Assembly (NCBI GenBank): GCA_016178015.1
Contig: JACOUB010000047.1
Span: 62,001-126,000 of the forward strand
Length of the DNA stretch: 64,000 bases
Reading direction: 5' to 3'
From: Methylocystis sp.
GTDB taxonomy: Bacteria > Pseudomonadota > Alphaproteobacteria > Rhizobiales > Beijerinckiaceae
The notes under the pieces are model-generated. The model did no database searches and was not told where the DNA came from. It saw only the letters and a list, made by a program, of their open reading frames with translations. Each line of letters starts with the position of its first letter. The stretch's first letter is position 1. Below are positions 63,835 to 64,000 of this stretch, piece after piece. The position numbers and the translations under genes were made by a program.

Positions 63835-64000
63835 ACTATAAAAACGTAATCAATGTGCGCAAGTTATTGCTTTTCGCAAACTTAGGTTGTTTAATAATCG
63901 GTGAAGGCGCTCGGATTGACGCAAGCGCCGCGACGGCGTCGTCGCCGTCGTCGGCTTGCGAAACTTTGCGCACATGCGCCGAAATTCAAAAAACCGGTTC

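Overview
The window is high-GC DNA from an alphaproteobacterium of the order Hyphomicrobiales (Rhizobiales). The evidence is the gene order: an XRE regulator next to metK; infA-maf; rcdA (DUF1465)-rpmE-cpdR-formylglutamate amidohydrolase-hisN; a complete cpa/tad pilus locus; a PAS_5 protein; and an Omp25/31-type barrel. The heavy load of intergenic palindromic repeats would suit a Methylocystaceae/Beijerinckiaceae-like genome, but genus cannot be fixed from the sequence alone. No rRNA or tRNA gene, CRISPR array, transposase or integrase was recognised.

Layout. 0-9.2 kb: metK (cut by the window edge), its XRE neighbour, folE, hisI, a patatin phospholipase, a coupled rhomboid-CBS pair, PAS_5 and PilZ proteins, a DinJ/YafQ toxin-antitoxin pair, and maf/infA. 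9.3-22.3 kb: uvrB, pal, a lipoprotein, two small membrane proteins, hrpB, a two-gene MmgE/PrpD + ComA-like operon, a retropepsin-like protease and a phosphoglucomutase/phosphomannomutase. 22.3-33.3 kb: a Flp pilus locus (pilN-like gene, flp, cpaA, cpaB-F, tadB, tadC, tadD) without tadE/F/G in view. 33.4-38.7 kb: the tail of a broken M17 aminopeptidase gene, an NlpC/P60 peptidase, a metallo-beta-lactamase-rhodanese protein, a lone CopG/BrnA-type antitoxin, an AT-richer patch (Sel1-repeat protein and a protein with an RN-x4-H motif), and an inositol-monophosphatase-family protein. 38.8-48.7 kb: the RcdA/CpdR module, hisN, a tyrosinase with a His-rich partner, a Gly-Tyr-repeat secreted protein, an alpha/beta hydrolase and an hsp20 gene with a likely RNA thermometer. 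48.9-60.3 kb: gltB and gltD, normally adjacent, are separated by about 3.9 kb of accessory DNA. 60.3-64 kb: envelope genes (small membrane protein, DUF459 SGNH hydrolase, L,D-transpeptidase, outer-membrane barrel).

The most unusual signal is a repeat with core ATGCGTATCATGTCACCGTA that sits at the edges of the AT-richer genes between 48.9 and 57.7 kb. One copy is fused to the tail of a destroyed asd gene, two copies form imperfect direct repeats of about 87 bp around a PDZ protein gene, two face each other around a HEPN-like/secreted gene pair, and one copy supplies the last codons and stop of the HEPN-like gene. No transposase accompanies them. A second striking signal is a family of palindromic repeats that has entered the reading frames of hrpB and uvrB (and, as a different repeat, rcdA) without breaking them. 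Gene remnants (asd, M17 peptidase, a vapC/HTH junction) show repeated rearrangement at these boundaries.
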